Shown here piece by piece: positions 11,466 to 23,045 of a DNA stretch of 57,500 nt. Both the position numbers and the translations under genes were made by a program. The stretch's first letter is position 1, and each line of letters starts with the position of its first letter. The DNA lies in NCBI RefSeq assembly GCF_000763575.1, contig NZ_CP009170.1, forward strand, positions 1 to 57,500, in the 5' to 3' direction. The stretch comes from Thermoanaerobacter kivui. Lineage in GTDB: Bacteria > Bacillota > Thermoanaerobacteria > Thermoanaerobacterales > Thermoanaerobacteraceae. The notes beneath the pieces were generated by a model that was not told the origin of the DNA, made no database searches, and saw only the letters and a program-made list of their open reading frames with translations.

Positions 11466-13532
11466 TTATGTGGTTTTCTCCAAAGGCTGAAGTACAAAAA
11501 GGAGTTGCCCTTCTCCTACCATCTGGTTTACTTTTACACAGATTTCCGCAATCTGAGCATCAAAAGGTGCAAGGATAGGATTTTCCATCTTCATGGCTTC
11601 AATGTTGGCAATTTCCTCTCCTTTACGTACTATGTCTCCCACCTTTAAAGTTCCTCTTTGGGGATTGCCAATTCTCCAGACTGTTCCATTAATAGGTGAG
11701 CCTATCTCATTGGGTTTAGTGGCCCTTCTGATTTCTGTTTTCCTAGCTCTTGGGGTTTCCACGTTGAAAACCTTGGTCTTGTTGTTTACCTTCAAAACTA
11801 CATGGATTACGCCATCTGTCTCATTGCCAATGGATACAAGCTCAATAGTGTAGGGTTTGTCATCAAGCTCAAAATCCACCTTATCACCTGGTTTTTTTAA
11901 ACCTTCTCTCCATACCTTAGTTGGAAGAACTAAAGGTGCATCTCCGTATTTTTCACGAAATTTAATAAAATCTATGGCATCCTTGGGGTGCATGAGATAA
12001 AGGATGAATTCTTCTTCAGTGGCAGGTCTTCCAAGTTCTTCGTCTAATTGTTTTCTCAAGGTGGATAAATCTTCATCAGGAATGCTCTCAAGAGGTGAGG
12101 TTTCTTTTCTTTCTTTTATTTTCTCCTGCCATTCATCTCCAAAGGTACTCTGATAAACCCAGTCTGCTGGCCAGCCCACAGGAAGCATTCCATAATGCCC
12201 TAAAATGAGATTTTTGAAATCACCAGGTGCGCCTCTAAAAAGGGTAAGAAGCTCTGCCTGCTCTTCAGGCTCCATGGCATTAAAATTCTGATTCTTTTCT
12301 TCCACAAATTTTCTTAAAAGCCCTATCACATGCTTAATTCCTGCTTCTCCCTTTTCTTTGGCATATTTGTTAACAATGCCACTGCATGTAACCCAGGTAA
12401 TCTGGGAACCAGGAGTTACATCAAAATATTTCACAATCTGGTTGTAAAGGGACATGACTTCAAGGATATAGGGCATCAAAAAAAGGAAACCTCCCTTTTC
12501 TGCTTGTTCAAAAGAGCTTGGGAAAGCCCCACCTGGCATTTTATGCCTTGTAACCATGTGATCAAAGCCTTTAAAGGGAGACTCTGCCCATTCATAATCC
12601 CTGATCCATTCCCTTACTTTCTGAACAGCTTTCTCCGCAGAGGATCTATTTAAGTGAACAGGGATGCCTTCTTCTCTGAGCATGGCTTCCACAGCTAAAA
12701 TAGGGGAATGCCCGTAAAACCTGACAATGGTATCCTCTTCCACGTCAAGGATTTTGGCACCAGCCCTGGCTGCAGCTAAAAGAACCGGTATTGCAAGCCC
12801 ATCTGTAATATGTCTGTGATAGTTTATGACAAGCTCGGGATACTTCTGCTTTATGGCATCAATAAGCTCAGTGATACTTTTAACAGTCCCCACTCCTGCC
12901 ATGTCTTTTATGCAGAGAATGATTTCATCAACTCCTCCACAAAGAGCCACAATTTCATCTACTACCTTTAGATAATATTGAGTATCAAACCAGGGGGCAA
13001 CTGTGTAGGAGATGGCAGGCTCAAAAAGACGTTCTCTTTTCATCACTACCTCAGCCACAGTCCGCATATTCCTTACATCATTTAAAAAGGAAAAGCACCT
13101 CCAGACATCTATGTCCACTACACTTACCACATGTTCAATAATATTTTTTGGATAAGGTCTGTATCCCCATAGATTGGTTTCACGGATAAGAGTCTGCAAA
13201 AGAACATTGGGCATAAGTTTTCTTAAAATAGCAATCTCCTCAAAAGGACTCTCTCTTCTATTCATGATACCCACATGCCATCTTGCACCCCCGTGACATT
13301 CAGCAGAAAAAAGCCCCATTTCATTGTAATAGGGAGCAAGTGTTTCGAGGTCATATATTCGGAGACGATTTTTATAGTCAGACTGTCCAGCATCACGCAT
13401 GCCCACAGAAACAAAACAAACCCCAGGAAGTTCTCTTACCTTCTGTACAATTTCCCTGGGACTTATCCCAGGTCTAACAAATATCCATGAATTCTGATTA
13501 TTTTCAGTTTTCTGGTTATTAAATATTACCAT
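11466..13532 (-). CDS. pycB: Pyruvate carboxylase-like subunit B (carboxyltransferase plus biotin carrier)
   Basis: The 688-residue product joins a carboxyltransferase TIM barrel, a conserved carboxylase domain and a C-terminal biotinyl domain with the biotin lysine in IEAMKMENP near residue 653. It would move carboxyl from biotin to an alpha-keto acid, most likely pyruvate to oxaloacetate. The motifs are divergent: MRDAGQSDYKNRL in place of RDAHQSL-type sequence, HRHITDG in place of HTHDTSG, and HKMPGGAFPSS as the MPGG segment. The HxH metal pair is kept. It follows pycA by 19 bases with AAAGGAGGAG as binding site. The coding sequence looks richer in GC than its neighbours, which suggests acquisition. 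Oxaloacetate decarboxylase or another keto-acid carboxylase remains possible. Confidence 0.75.
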   Translation of the reverse strand: MVIFNNQKTENNQNSWIFVRPGISPREIVQKVRELPGVCFVSVGMRDAGQSDYKNRLRIYDLETLAPYYNEMGLFSAECHGGARWHVGIMNRRESPFEEIAILRKLMPNVLLQTLIRETNLWGYRPYPKNIIEHVVSVVDIDVWRCFSFLNDVRNMRTVAEVVMKRERLFEPAISYTVAPWFDTQYYLKVVDEIVALCGGVDEIILCIKDMAGVGTVKSITELIDAIKQKYPELVINYHRHITDGLAIPVLLAAARAGAKILDVEEDTIVRFYGHSPILAVEAMLREEGIPVHLNRSSAEKAVQKVREWIRDYEWAESPFKGFDHMVTRHKMPGGAFPSSFEQAEKGGFLFLMPYILEVMSLYNQIVKYFDVTPGSQITWVTCSGIVNKYAKEKGEAGIKHVIGLLRKFVEEKNQNFNAMEPEEQAELLTLFRGAPGDFKNLILGHYGMLPVGWPADWVYQSTFGDEWQEKIKERKETSPLESIPDEDLSTLRKQLDEELGRPATEEEFILYLMHPKDAIDFIKFREKYGDAPLVLPTKVWREGLKKPGDKVDFELDDKPYTIELVSIGNETDGVIHVVLKVNNKTKVFNVETPRARKTEIRRATKPNEIGSPINGTVWRIGNPQRGTLKVGDIVRKGEEIANIEAMKMENPILAPFDAQIAEICVKVNQMVGEGQLLFVLQPLEKTT

Positions 13533-13551
13533 AACACTCCTCCTTTACAGG

Positions 13552-15009
13552 TTACATCCAACTCTGTGGTCCAAGGGCTGAAACCATAGCAATATACTGG
13601 GCAATCTTCAAAGCCTCATCATCAGTGGTTTTTTCCTTAAACATGGAAAGAAGTTCTTCAAAATGCTCTTCAATGAATCTGGTTGAAAACTCACCTTCAA
13701 TGAATTTGGGATGCCTTATAATACTCAAAAGTAAAGGTGCGTTGGTTTTAATACCCTCAACTCTCAGTCCTCTACTTAAAGCTCTATCCATAACTCTTAT
13801 AGCATCATATCTATCTGTTCCTGCACTCATAACAAGCGTGATAAGTGAGTCGTAATAAGGTGGAACATCAGCTCCTTCATAAACTCCAGATGCTGCTCTG
13901 ATTCCAGGTCCCTGAGGTATCTCCAAACGAGTAATGGAACCAAAAGAAGGGCTGAAAGTTCTTGGATCCTCTGCATTAACACGCACTTCCATAGCCCAAC
14001 GGTTGGGATGAATATCTTCCTGAGTAAAGGGAAGCTTTTTCCCTTCAGCTATATCTATCATCAAACTTACAATATCAAGTCCAGTGATTAGCTCTGTAAC
14101 ACCATGTTCCACCTGCAAACGGGTATTCACTTCAAGGAAATAAAATTGCTGGGTTTTGGAGTCGAAAATAAATTCCACAGTTCCTGCAGAATAATAACCT
14201 ATTTTACGCATAAGCCTTACAGCTGTAAAACAGATTTCCTGCCTCAGTGAAGGATCAAGTGTAGGAGATGGAGCTTCTTCAATAATTTTCTGATTTCTTC
14301 TCTGGATGGTGCATTCTCTTTCAAATAAATGAACCACATTTCCATATTGATCTGCAATTACTTGAACTTCTATATGACGTCCTCTTTCAATATATTTTTC
14401 AACTAAGAGAGTATCGTCACCAAAAGCCTTTTTTGCTTCAGAACGAGCTTTTTCAAGAGCAACAGATAATTCTTCTTCACTTTCCACCTTTACCATTCCC
14501 TTCCCACCACCACCTGCAGCAGCCTTAATCATAATAGGAAAAGTAATCTCTTCTTCTTTCATCCAGCGTAAAACTTCTTCCGTACTTTTCACGTTAGAAA
14601 TTCCAGGAATGGTGGGAACGTTTGCTCTTTGAGCAATTTTTTTAGCTCTGGTTTTATCACCCATAAGTTCTATAACTTTAGGAGGTGGACCAATCCAAAT
14701 AAGGCCTGCATCCTGCACAGCCTGAGCAAATTTAGGATTCTCTGCTAGAAAACCCCATCCAGGATGAATGGCATCTGCCCCGGTTTTAAGAGCTGCGTCA
14801 ATTATTTTTTCCATGTTGAGATAAGAATCGGTTGGCGGACCTTCACCTATGTGTATAGCTTCATCTGCTAAAAATACATGATACGCCAGTCTGTCAGGAG
14901 TACTGTAAACAGCTACCGTTTTAATTTTCTTATCCCTACAGGTATTCATAACTCTTACTGCAGGAACTCCTCTATTGGCTACCAAAATCTTATTTATAAG
15001 CCTTTTCAT
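13552..15009 (-). CDS. pycA: Biotin carboxylase subunit (pyruvate carboxylase subunit A)
   Basis: The 485-residue protein is an ATP-grasp biotin carboxylase that carboxylates the biotin on the partner carrier domain. Visible are KILVANRGVPAVRV at the N-terminus, the glycine loop KAAAGGGGKGM near 160-170, FERECTIQRRNQK near 230-242 and EVNTRLQVEHGVTE near 290-303 (family consensus usually has HP instead of HG). The ATG at 15009 has AAAGGAGG upstream; an open frame begins 12 codons earlier without one. It heads a two-gene operon with pycB. Acetyl-CoA carboxylase AccC is less likely because the partner is a keto-acid carboxyltransferase. Confidence 0.82.
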   Translation of the reverse strand: MKRLINKILVANRGVPAVRVMNTCRDKKIKTVAVYSTPDRLAYHVFLADEAIHIGEGPPTDSYLNMEKIIDAALKTGADAIHPGWGFLAENPKFAQAVQDAGLIWIGPPPKVIELMGDKTRAKKIAQRANVPTIPGISNVKSTEEVLRWMKEEEITFPIMIKAAAGGGGKGMVKVESEEELSVALEKARSEAKKAFGDDTLLVEKYIERGRHIEVQVIADQYGNVVHLFERECTIQRRNQKIIEEAPSPTLDPSLRQEICFTAVRLMRKIGYYSAGTVEFIFDSKTQQFYFLEVNTRLQVEHGVTELITGLDIVSLMIDIAEGKKLPFTQEDIHPNRWAMEVRVNAEDPRTFSPSFGSITRLEIPQGPGIRAASGVYEGADVPPYYDSLITLVMSAGTDRYDAIRVMDRALSRGLRVEGIKTNAPLLLSIIRHPKFIEGEFSTRFIEEHFEELLSMFKEKTTDDEALKIAQYIAMVSALGPQSWM

Positions 15010-15098
15010 AGTATACCTCCTTTGTTTCCTAAACAAAATTTTCATAAAGAAAAAAGAATATTTTTAAATGACCTTTTCAGAATTAAGGTAATACTGGG

Positions 15099-15127
15099 TG
15101 TTAGCCCAAATAATAATATTGCTAACC
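15099..15127. promoter_or_regulatory. Inverted repeat upstream of pycA, possible operator
   Basis: TGTTAGC at 15099-15105 and GCTAACC at 15121-15127 are separated by 15 bases. Half-site sequence and spacing resemble the Gram-positive BirA operator pattern (TGTTAAC-type half-sites about 15 apart), with G replacing A in each half. Biotin repression of a biotin enzyme would make sense but is only inferred. Confidence 0.3.
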
Positions 15128-15172
15128 AAGGCTTACAACTTAAATTTATGATATCAATAAAATAAAACTGAG

Positions 15173-15390
15173 TCAATGATAAATTAAACAAAGCCTTTTA
15201 TTGACCAATTTGAGGAAAAATAATATAATTCCAGAGGTGCTCAAATTGAAGCATTGTATGAACTTGAAAAAAGTAGGGCTTAAGGCTGAGCCATCTATTA
15301 CTAAGCCATCTTTTTCTAAAAAATATTTTGTATTACGACCAGATCCACAGACCAAATCAAGAATTTTTCCACCTTGGATGGAGAATTAAT
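15173..15390 (-). pseudogene. Remnant of a SAM-dependent methyltransferase
   Basis: On the minus strand an uninterrupted stretch reads GGKILDLVCGSGRNTKYF followed by LEKDGLVIDGSALSP. This is motif I of a class I methyltransferase (D-L-x-C-G-S-G) and the following acidic loop. An in-frame stop precedes it, and the reading frame ends after about 60 residues without the rest of the fold. No start codon or ribosome binding site is visible. It is a scar between the carboxylase operon and the ilv promoter. Confidence 0.6.
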
Positions 15391-15510
15391 AAAAAGACAT
15401 GCAAAAACAATTTTTAACGATAGTTTAAAAAGAGCAATTTTTTTGGAAGGTATTTAAAATTTTTTAGTAAATGTAAACGATGGATTATTTAAAATTTACA
15501 AATAATTTAG

Positions 15511-15539
15511 TTGACTAAAGTAAAATATGCTGTTAAAAT
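15511..15539 (+). promoter_or_regulatory. ilv-leu operon promoter
   Basis: TTGACT at 15511-15516, a 17-base spacer and TAAAAT at 15534-15539 form a near-consensus sigma-A promoter, with the start expected near 15546. The -10 lies inside the left arm of a perfect 13-base inverted repeat (15526-15538 and 15567-15579). Confidence 0.75.
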
Positions 15540-15579
15540 AACAAGTAACTTTAACTGGATTTACTTTTTTAACAGCATA
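15526..15579. repeat. Perfect 13-bp inverted repeat across the ilv start site
   Basis: TATGCTGTTAAAA at 15526-15538 is matched by TTTTAACAGCATA at 15567-15579, 28 bases apart. The left arm covers the -10 box and the right arm lies 20-30 bases into the transcript. It could be an operator pair for a repressor. Confidence 0.6.
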
Positions 15580-15846
15580 CAGGATAAAAAGCGATGAAGG
15601 TGAGGGGTATGCGTGGAGGCTCAAGAGAGCCGGTGGGTGGTGCAAACCGGTGCCGAGGCGCATATTAGATCGCTCTGGAGCTGTATAGCTGAACGGCATG
15701 TAGCTTATTAGGCTATACCGGGATTACCCGTTACAGGTCAAGTTGTAAAACTTGGTGAGGCTATTGCCGTGAGGTAATAGCGAAAACAGGTGGTACCGCG
15801 TGGAGAAAATCCCCGCCCTGTGGCTCAGGGCGGGGAATGATTTTTT
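15580..15846 (+). ncRNA. T-box riboswitch leader of the ilv-leu operon
   Basis: The leader ends with the T-box sequence AGGTGGTACCGCG at 15788-15800 and a terminator hairpin CCCCGCCCTG/CAGGGCGGGG at 15811-15835 followed by T6. The base of stem I pairs AGCGAT (15590-15595) with ATCGCT near 15670, and a second helix pairs TATGCG with CGCATA. This leaves TTAG in the specifier position, so the likely specifier is UUA (leucine), with AUU (isoleucine) the alternative. Uncharged tRNA would stabilise the antiterminator and turn on branched-chain amino acid synthesis. Confidence 0.88.
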
Positions 15847-15861
15847 AGGGGGTGATATGAT

Positions 15862-17360
<1,499 letters not shown>

Positions 17361-17379
17361 ATAAGGAGGTAGATAGGCG

Positions 17380-18573
17380 ATGGGGGTCAAAAGAGTCATT
17401 GTTTTTGACACTACGTTACGAGATGGTGAGCAGACTCCTGGTGTCAACTTTAACATTAACGATAAATTTGAAATAGCAAAACAGTTGGTATCTTTAGGAG
17501 TGGATGTTATAGAGGCAGGATTTCCAGCGGCTTCTAATGGAGACTTTGAATCAGTCAAAAATATAGCTGATAAATTGAAAGGTGTTACGGTTGCTGCAAT
17601 GGCAAGGTCTGTAAAAGAGGATATAGACAGAGCTAGCAGCGCTTTGAAAAATGCTGAAAGGTCGAGATTACACGTTTTTATCGCAACTTCTGATATACAT
17701 CTTAAATACAAACTTAAGATGTCAAGAGAAGAAATGCTTAAAAGAGCCGTTGAAATGATGAAATACGCAAAAGGAAAATTTGATGAGATTCAATTTTCAG
17801 CAGAAGATGCTTCAAGAACTGATTGGGACTTTTTGGTAAAAGTTTTTAGTGAGGTAATTGATGCAGGAGCAAATGTAATAAATGTGCCCGATACTGTAGG
17901 TTATGCGATGCCAAGAGAATTTGGAGAGCTTATAAAATACATTCGAAATAATGTTCCCAACATCGATGGAGTAATGATAAGTGCTCATTGTCACAACGAT
18001 TTGGGGATGGCAGTGGCGAATTCTTTATCTGCCATAGAAAATGGTGCAACTCAGGTAGAAGTAACAGTAAACGGAATAGGAGAGAGGGCGGGAAATGCAG
18101 CTATGGAAGAGGTAGTAATGGCTTTAAATACGAGAAAAGACTATTTTGGTCTTGTTCACGGGATAAACACAAAAGAGATATATAACACAAGCAAATTGGT
18201 AAGTGAACTTACAGGAATTAAACTCCAACCTAATAAAGCAATTGTAGGTGCTAATGCTTTTAGGCATCAGGCGGGAATTCACCAACATGGAGTTATAAAC
18301 AACAGAGCTACCTATGAAATAATGAAACCAGAAGATATTGGAATAATCCCAGATACTTTTGCATTAGGCAAGCTTTCAGGAAGAAATGCTTTTGAATTGA
18401 AAGTCAGACAATTGGGGTACAATCTTTCACCAGGAGAGTTAAATGATGCTTTTAGAAGGTTTAAAGATTTGGCAGACAGAAAAAAGGTCATTATCGATGA
18501 GGATATAAGATTTGTGGTAGAGGAGACATTAGAAGAGTTTAGAAGTTTTAAGGAGGGAGAAGCGTGGGCTTAA
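17380..18573 (+). CDS. leuA: 2-isopropylmalate synthase
   Basis: LeuA condenses acetyl-CoA with 2-ketoisovalerate, the first committed step of leucine synthesis. The 397-residue product has the HMGL-like TIM barrel ([16 protein letters not shown] at the N-terminus, the catalytic [14 protein letters not shown] near 206-219, and [19 protein letters not shown]). At 397 residues it is shorter than the usual roughly 510-residue LeuA and lacks the C-terminal leucine-binding regulatory domain. That makes it resemble the short LeuA or homocitrate synthase-like forms, so feedback by leucine through this domain is not expected. Context with leuCDB supports the leucine role. It overlaps leuC by 10 bases. 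Confidence 0.9.
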   Translation: MGVKRVIVFDTTLRDGEQTPGVNFNINDKFEIAKQLVSLGVDVIEAGFPAASNGDFESVKNIADKLKGVTVAAMARSVKEDIDRASSALKNAERSRLHVFIATSDIHLKYKLKMSREEMLKRAVEMMKYAKGKFDEIQFSAEDASRTDWDFLVKVFSEVIDAGANVINVPDTVGYAMPREFGELIKYIRNNVPNIDGVMISAHCHNDLGMAVANSLSAIENGATQVEVTVNGIGERAGNAAMEEVVMALNTRKDYFGLVHGINTKEIYNTSKLVSELTGIKLQPNKAIVGANAFRHQAGIHQHGVINNRATYEIMKPEDIGIIPDTFALGKLSGRNAFELKVRQLGYNLSPGELNDAFRRFKDLADRKKVIIDEDIRFVVEETLEEFRSFKEGEAWA

Positions 18574-19817
18574 CATTGACACAAAAGATATTTTCAGCAA
18601 AAGTTGGTAGAGAAGTCAAAGCAGGGGAGTTAATAGAAGTAGATGTAGATATGGTGTTAGGTAATGACGTCACTGCTCCTGTTGCTATAAAGGAGTTTGA
18701 AAAGATAGGAAAAGAAGTGTTTGATAAGACTAAAATCGCTCTTGTTCCTGACCATTTTGTCCCTAATAAGGACATAAAATCGGCGGAGCAAGTCAATATA
18801 GTAAGGAAATTTGCTAAAAAACACGGTATAGTAAATTTCTTTGAAGTAGGGCAAATGGGAATAGAGCACGCACTTTTACCCGAAAAAGGACTTGTGCTTC
18901 CTGGAGATGTTGTCATAGGTGCTGATTCCCATACTTGTACCTATGGGGCTCTTACCTGTTTTTCTACAGGAATTGGAAGCACTGACATGGCGGCGGCAAT
19001 GGCGACAGGCAAGGCGTGGTTTAAAGTACCGGAAGCTATAAAATTTGTGTTAAAAGGCAATTTACAAAAATGGGTAAGTGGAAAAGATGTTATCTTGTAT
19101 ATAATCGGGAAAATAGGAGTTGACGGAGCTTTATACAAATCTATGGAATTTACAGGAAACATAAAAGCTTTGTCAATTGACGATAGATTCACAATTGCCA
19201 ATATGGCGATTGAAGCAGGGGCTAAAAACGGTATTTTCGATTTTGACGAAATTACCGAAGCATATGTTAAAGGGAGAGCAAAAAGAGAATACAAAGTATT
19301 TGAAAGAGATGAAAATGCTGAGTACAGCGAGGTTTATGAGATAAATTTAGATGAAATAAGGCCTCAAGTAGCATTTCCTCATTTACCAGAAAATACTAAA
19401 AATATTGATGAGGTTGGAAAAGTGAAAATAGACCAAGTGGTTATTGGTTCTTGCACCAATGGACGTATATCAGACATGGAGATAGCTTATAAGATATTGA
19501 AAGGCAAAAAGGTTCATCCTGATGTAAGACTTTTAATTTTTCCTGCAACACAGGAAATATACTTAGAATGTGTTAAAAGAGGTTACATCGAAGAGTTTAT
19601 AAAAGCAGGTGCGGCAGTTTCTACTCCTACTTGTGGCCCTTGCCTTGGAGGGCATATGGGAATTCTGGCTAAAGGAGAAAGGGCGTTAGCTACTACTAAC
19701 AGAAATTTTGTAGGAAGAATGGGACATCCTGAGAGTGAAGTATACCTTTCAAGTCCAGCTGTTGCGGCGGCTTCGGCTATTGCAGGATATATCGTAAGTC
19801 CAGAGGAGGTAGAGTGA
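18564..19817 (+). CDS. leuC: 3-isopropylmalate dehydratase large subunit
   Basis: LeuC carries the 4Fe-4S cluster of isopropylmalate isomerase. The 417 residues start with GTG inside the end of leuA and show [15 protein letters not shown] near 118, the cluster cysteines in [16 protein letters not shown] near 297 and [13 protein letters not shown] near 354. This is the aconitase-type archaeal/thermophile form, shorter than the enterobacterial LeuC. The stop overlaps the leuD start. LeuC and LeuD form a heterodimer. Confidence 0.95.
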   Translation: MGLTLTQKIFSAKVGREVKAGELIEVDVDMVLGNDVTAPVAIKEFEKIGKEVFDKTKIALVPDHFVPNKDIKSAEQVNIVRKFAKKHGIVNFFEVGQMGIEHALLPEKGLVLPGDVVIGADSHTCTYGALTCFSTGIGSTDMAAAMATGKAWFKVPEAIKFVLKGNLQKWVSGKDVILYIIGKIGVDGALYKSMEFTGNIKALSIDDRFTIANMAIEAGAKNGIFDFDEITEAYVKGRAKREYKVFERDENAEYSEVYEINLDEIRPQVAFPHLPENTKNIDEVGKVKIDQVVIGSCTNGRISDMEIAYKILKGKKVHPDVRLLIFPATQEIYLECVKRGYIEEFIKAGAAVSTPTCGPCLGGHMGILAKGERALATTNRNFVGRMGHPESEVYLSSPAVAAASAIAGYIVSPEEVE

Positions 19818-20299
19818 TGCAAGGGAAAGCTATAAAATACGGAGACAATATAGATACTGATGTCATAATACCAGCAAGGTATTTAAACACATCAGACCCA
19901 CAAGAATTAGCACAGCATTGCATGGAAGATTTAGACAAAGAGTTTAAAAACAAAGTTCAAGAAGGAGATATACTGGTTGTAGGTGAAAATTTTGGTAGTG
20001 GTTCTTCCAGAGAGCACGCGCCAATCGCTATTAAAGCATCTGGTATATCCTGTATAATTGCAAAATCTTTTGCGAGAATTTTTTACAGAAATGCTATAAA
20101 TATAGGGCTTCCGATATTAGAGTGTAGAGAAGCGGTGGAGGGCATTGAAGAAGGTGATATTGTTTTGGTTGATACAGATAATGGCAGCATAAAAAATTTG
20201 ACTAAAGGAACAGAATTTAAAGCTCAACCCTTTCCTGACTTCATAAAAGAAATAATGAAATATGGTGGACTTATAAATTATGTCAGAGAGAAGGTGTGA
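19817..20299 (+). CDS. leuD: 3-isopropylmalate dehydratase small subunit
   Basis: LeuD is the swivelling-domain partner of LeuC. The 160-residue product begins [23 protein letters not shown] and has the signature [15 protein letters not shown] near 56-70. GTG at 19814 is also in frame; ATG at 19817 is chosen because GAGGAGGT lies six bases before it and other short LeuD proteins begin here. Its stop lies within a few bases of leuB, keeping the operon tightly coupled. Confidence 0.95.
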   Translation: MQGKAIKYGDNIDTDVIIPARYLNTSDPQELAQHCMEDLDKEFKNKVQEGDILVVGENFGSGSSREHAPIAIKASGISCIIAKSFARIFYRNAINIGLPILECREAVEGIEEGDIVLVDTDNGSIKNLTKGTEFKAQPFPDFIKEIMKYGGLINYVREKV

Positions 20300-20301
20300 C
20301 A

Positions 20302-21369
20302 TTGTTTAAAATTGCTGTTTTGCCTGGTGATGGAATTGGACCTGAAGTCATAGAAGAAGGGTTAAAAGTTTTGTCTGCTATAGAAGACAAGTACAAACTT
20401 AAGTTTGATGTAAAAAAGTATCCTTTTGGGGGAGAAGCTATAGATAAATATGGTGTTCCCTATCCAGAAGAGACAAAAAATGCATGTCTTTCCAGCGATG
20501 TTGTTCTTTTGGGAGCGGTAGGAGGTCCTAAATGGGATGACCTTGAAGGAGATAAAAGGCCAGAGGCGGGTCTTCTGGCCTTAAGAAAAAGCCTAGGGGT
20601 TTATGCAAATCTAAGGCCTGCTGTTCTTTATCCTCCTTTAAAAGAAGCTTCTCCTTTAAAAAACGAGTTATTACAAGAGGGTTTAGATATTCTTGTGGTA
20701 AGAGAACTTACTGGTGGTATTTATTTTGGACCAAGGGCTACAATCGCTATAGACTATGGTTTTAAGGCTTATGATACAGAAGTGTACCAGACTTCAGAGA
20801 TAGAAAGGATAGCGGTTATTGCCTTTGAAGCGGCTTTAAAGAGGAAAAAGAAAGTCACTTCTGTAGACAAGGCAAACATTTTAGATTCTTCAAGATTGTG
20901 GAGAAAAACAGTGGAAGAAATAAGTAAAAGATATCCTGAAGTAGAATTAAACCACATGTACGTAGATAATTGTGCTATGCAACTAATTAAAAATCCTTCT
21001 CAATTTGATGTAATTCTCACTTCCAATATGTTTGGCGATATATTAAGTGACGAGGCTTCCCAACTTACAGGTTCTATAGGTATGCTTCCTTCTGCTAGCT
21101 TAAGAGAAGATAAAGTGGGACTTTATGAACCTATACACGGTTCTGCTCCAGATATTGCTGGAACAAAGAAGGCCAATCCTTTAGCTACAATATTGTCAGT
21201 TGCTATGATGCTGGAATATTCTTTTGACCTTATAGATGCTGCTAATGACATAAAGGATGCAGTAAATAAAGTTTTAGAGGCAGGTTATAGGACTTTTGAT
21301 TTAGGAAAAGGAATAATTTTAAATACTCAGGAGATGGGAGATAAAGTGGTAGAGTATGTAAAGGGGTGA
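20302..21369 (+). CDS. leuB: 3-isopropylmalate dehydrogenase
   Basis: LeuB oxidatively decarboxylates 3-isopropylmalate with NAD. The 355-residue product starts [21 protein letters not shown] and has the family signature [32 protein letters not shown] (residues near 220-250; Asp residues bind the metal) and the cofactor loop [12 protein letters not shown]. The TTG at 20302 has AGAAGG seven bases upstream; a GTG two codons earlier has no room for one. It overlaps the ilvD region closely. Confidence 0.94.
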   Translation: MFKIAVLPGDGIGPEVIEEGLKVLSAIEDKYKLKFDVKKYPFGGEAIDKYGVPYPEETKNACLSSDVVLLGAVGGPKWDDLEGDKRPEAGLLALRKSLGVYANLRPAVLYPPLKEASPLKNELLQEGLDILVVRELTGGIYFGPRATIAIDYGFKAYDTEVYQTSEIERIAVIAFEAALKRKKKVTSVDKANILDSSRLWRKTVEEISKRYPEVELNHMYVDNCAMQLIKNPSQFDVILTSNMFGDILSDEASQLTGSIGMLPSASLREDKVGLYEPIHGSAPDIAGTKKANPLATILSVAMMLEYSFDLIDAANDIKDAVNKVLEAGYRTFDLGKGIILNTQEMGDKVVEYVKG

Positions 21370-21374
21370 GGAGA

Positions 21375-23045
21375 ATGATAAGCGATAGCATAAAAAAGGG
21401 AGTTGAAAAGGCGCCGCATAGGTCACTTTTATATGCTTTAGGCTTGACTTATGAAGAGATAAAAAGGCCTATTATAGGAGTTGCAAACTCAAAAAATGAA
21501 ATTATACCAGGTCATATGCATTTAGACAAAATAGCTGAAGCTGTAAAAGCAGGCATCAGAATGGCAGGAGGAACCCCTATAGAGTTTTCCACTATTGGTG
21601 TTTGTGATGGCATTGCCATGAACCATAAAGGTATGAAATACTCTTTAGGGAGTAGAGAACTTATTGCAGATAGCATTGAAATCATGGCAATGGCCCACGG
21701 TTTTGACGGGCTTGTGCTTATACCTAATTGCGACAAAATAGTGCCGGGAATGCTTATGGCAGCAGCACGACTTAATATTCCTGCAATAGTTGTAAGCGGA
21801 GGCCCAATGCTTGCAGGAAATTATAATGGAGATACCTGTGATTTGAGCAGTGTTTTTGAGGCGGTAGGGGCTCACAAGGTTGGTAAAATCACTGAGGAAG
21901 ACCTATACAGGATAGAGCTTAACGCTTGCCCTACCTGTGGTTCCTGCTCTGGTATGTTTACCGCAAATACTATGAATTGCTTGACAGAAGCTTTAGGAAT
22001 GGGACTTCCAGGAAATGGCACAATTCCAGCTGTTTATTCTGAAAGGATAAGACTTGCAAAACAAGCTGGAATGAAAATCATGGAGCTTGTAGAGAGAGGA
22101 ATTAAACCTTCCGATATACTTACAAAAGAGGCATTTATAAACGCCTTTAGTTTAGACATGGCTTTAGGTGGTTCTACAAATACAGTATTGCACTTAAAAG
22201 CTATAGCTCATGAGGCAGGGGTAGATATACCTTTAAATGAGATTAATGAGATTAGTACAATAGTACCTAATTTATGTAAATTAAGTCCTGCAGGGAAATA
22301 CCACATAGAGGACCTTTATTTTGCAGGCGGAATTTCAGCTGTTTTAAAAGAGCTGACGAAAGCTGATCTCATAAATACTGAAGTGTTAACAGTTACAGGA
22401 AAGACATTGGGAGAGAATATAAAAGACGCGAAAATTTTAAATCATGATGTGATAAGGCCAATAGACAACCCTTACAGCAGTACTGGAGGTCTTGCGATAC
22501 TGTACGGGAACATTGCAAGAGAAGGAGCTGTTGTAAAAGCATCTGCTGTAGCAAAAGAGATGTTAAGACATGAAGGACCAGCAAAGGTATTTAATTCTGA
22601 AGAAGAGGCTATTGAAGCAATATATGGTGGGAAAATACAGAAAGGCGATGTGGTAGTAATAAGATACGAAGGTCCAAAAGGTGGGCCGGGAATGAGAGAA
22701 ATGTTAAGTCCTACTTCAGCCCTTGCAGGTATGGGACTTGACAAAGATGTCGCTCTTATAACAGACGGTAGATTTTCAGGTGCAACAAGAGGAGCTTCCA
22801 TAGGACACGTCTCTCCGGAAGCTATGGAAGGAGGAGAAATAGCGATTATTGAAGATGGGGATATTATTGAAATTGATATTCCCGCAAGAAAAATTAATGT
22901 GAAATTAACTGATGAGGAGATTAAAGAAAGAATGAAAAGATGGGTAAGACCTGAACCAAAGATAAAAACTGGTTATATGGCAAGATATGCAGAACAGGTG
23001 ACTTCTGCAAATACAGGTGCAGTTTTTAAGGGGGGAGGTATATGA
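21375..23045 (+). CDS. ilvD: Dihydroxy-acid dehydratase
   Basis: IlvD dehydrates the dihydroxy acids to 2-keto acids with an iron-sulfur cluster. The 556-residue product has [18 protein letters not shown] near 115-132, the cluster motif [24 protein letters not shown] near 185 and [16 protein letters not shown] near 461. The ATG at 21375 ([18 protein letters not shown]) is chosen as the usual family start, behind AAGGGGTGAGG; a GTG three codons upstream overlaps the leuB stop. Its stop overlaps the ilvB ATG (ATGA). Confidence 0.96.
   Translation: MISDSIKKGVEKAPHRSLLYALGLTYEEIKRPIIGVANSKNEIIPGHMHLDKIAEAVKAGIRMAGGTPIEFSTIGVCDGIAMNHKGMKYSLGSRELIADSIEIMAMAHGFDGLVLIPNCDKIVPGMLMAAARLNIPAIVVSGGPMLAGNYNGDTCDLSSVFEAVGAHKVGKITEEDLYRIELNACPTCGSCSGMFTANTMNCLTEALGMGLPGNGTIPAVYSERIRLAKQAGMKIMELVERGIKPSDILTKEAFINAFSLDMALGGSTNTVLHLKAIAHEAGVDIPLNEINEISTIVPNLCKLSPAGKYHIEDLYFAGGISAVLKELTKADLINTEVLTVTGKTLGENIKDAKILNHDVIRPIDNPYSSTGGLAILYGNIAREGAVVKASAVAKEMLRHEGPAKVFNSEEEAIEAIYGGKIQKGDVVVIRYEGPKGGPGMREMLSPTSALAGMGLDKDVALITDGRFSGATRGASIGHVSPEAMEGGEIAIIEDGDIIEIDIPARKINVKLTDEEIKERMKRWVRPEPKIKTGYMARYAEQVTSANTGAVFKGGGI

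Noticed and set aside
11445-13490. Plus-strand open frames opposite pycB
   Set aside because: They are shadows of the minus-strand carboxylase, with no start signals and no family resemblance.
15201-15389. Plus-strand frame in the methyltransferase scar
   Set aside because: The recognisable methyltransferase motif is on the minus strand only.
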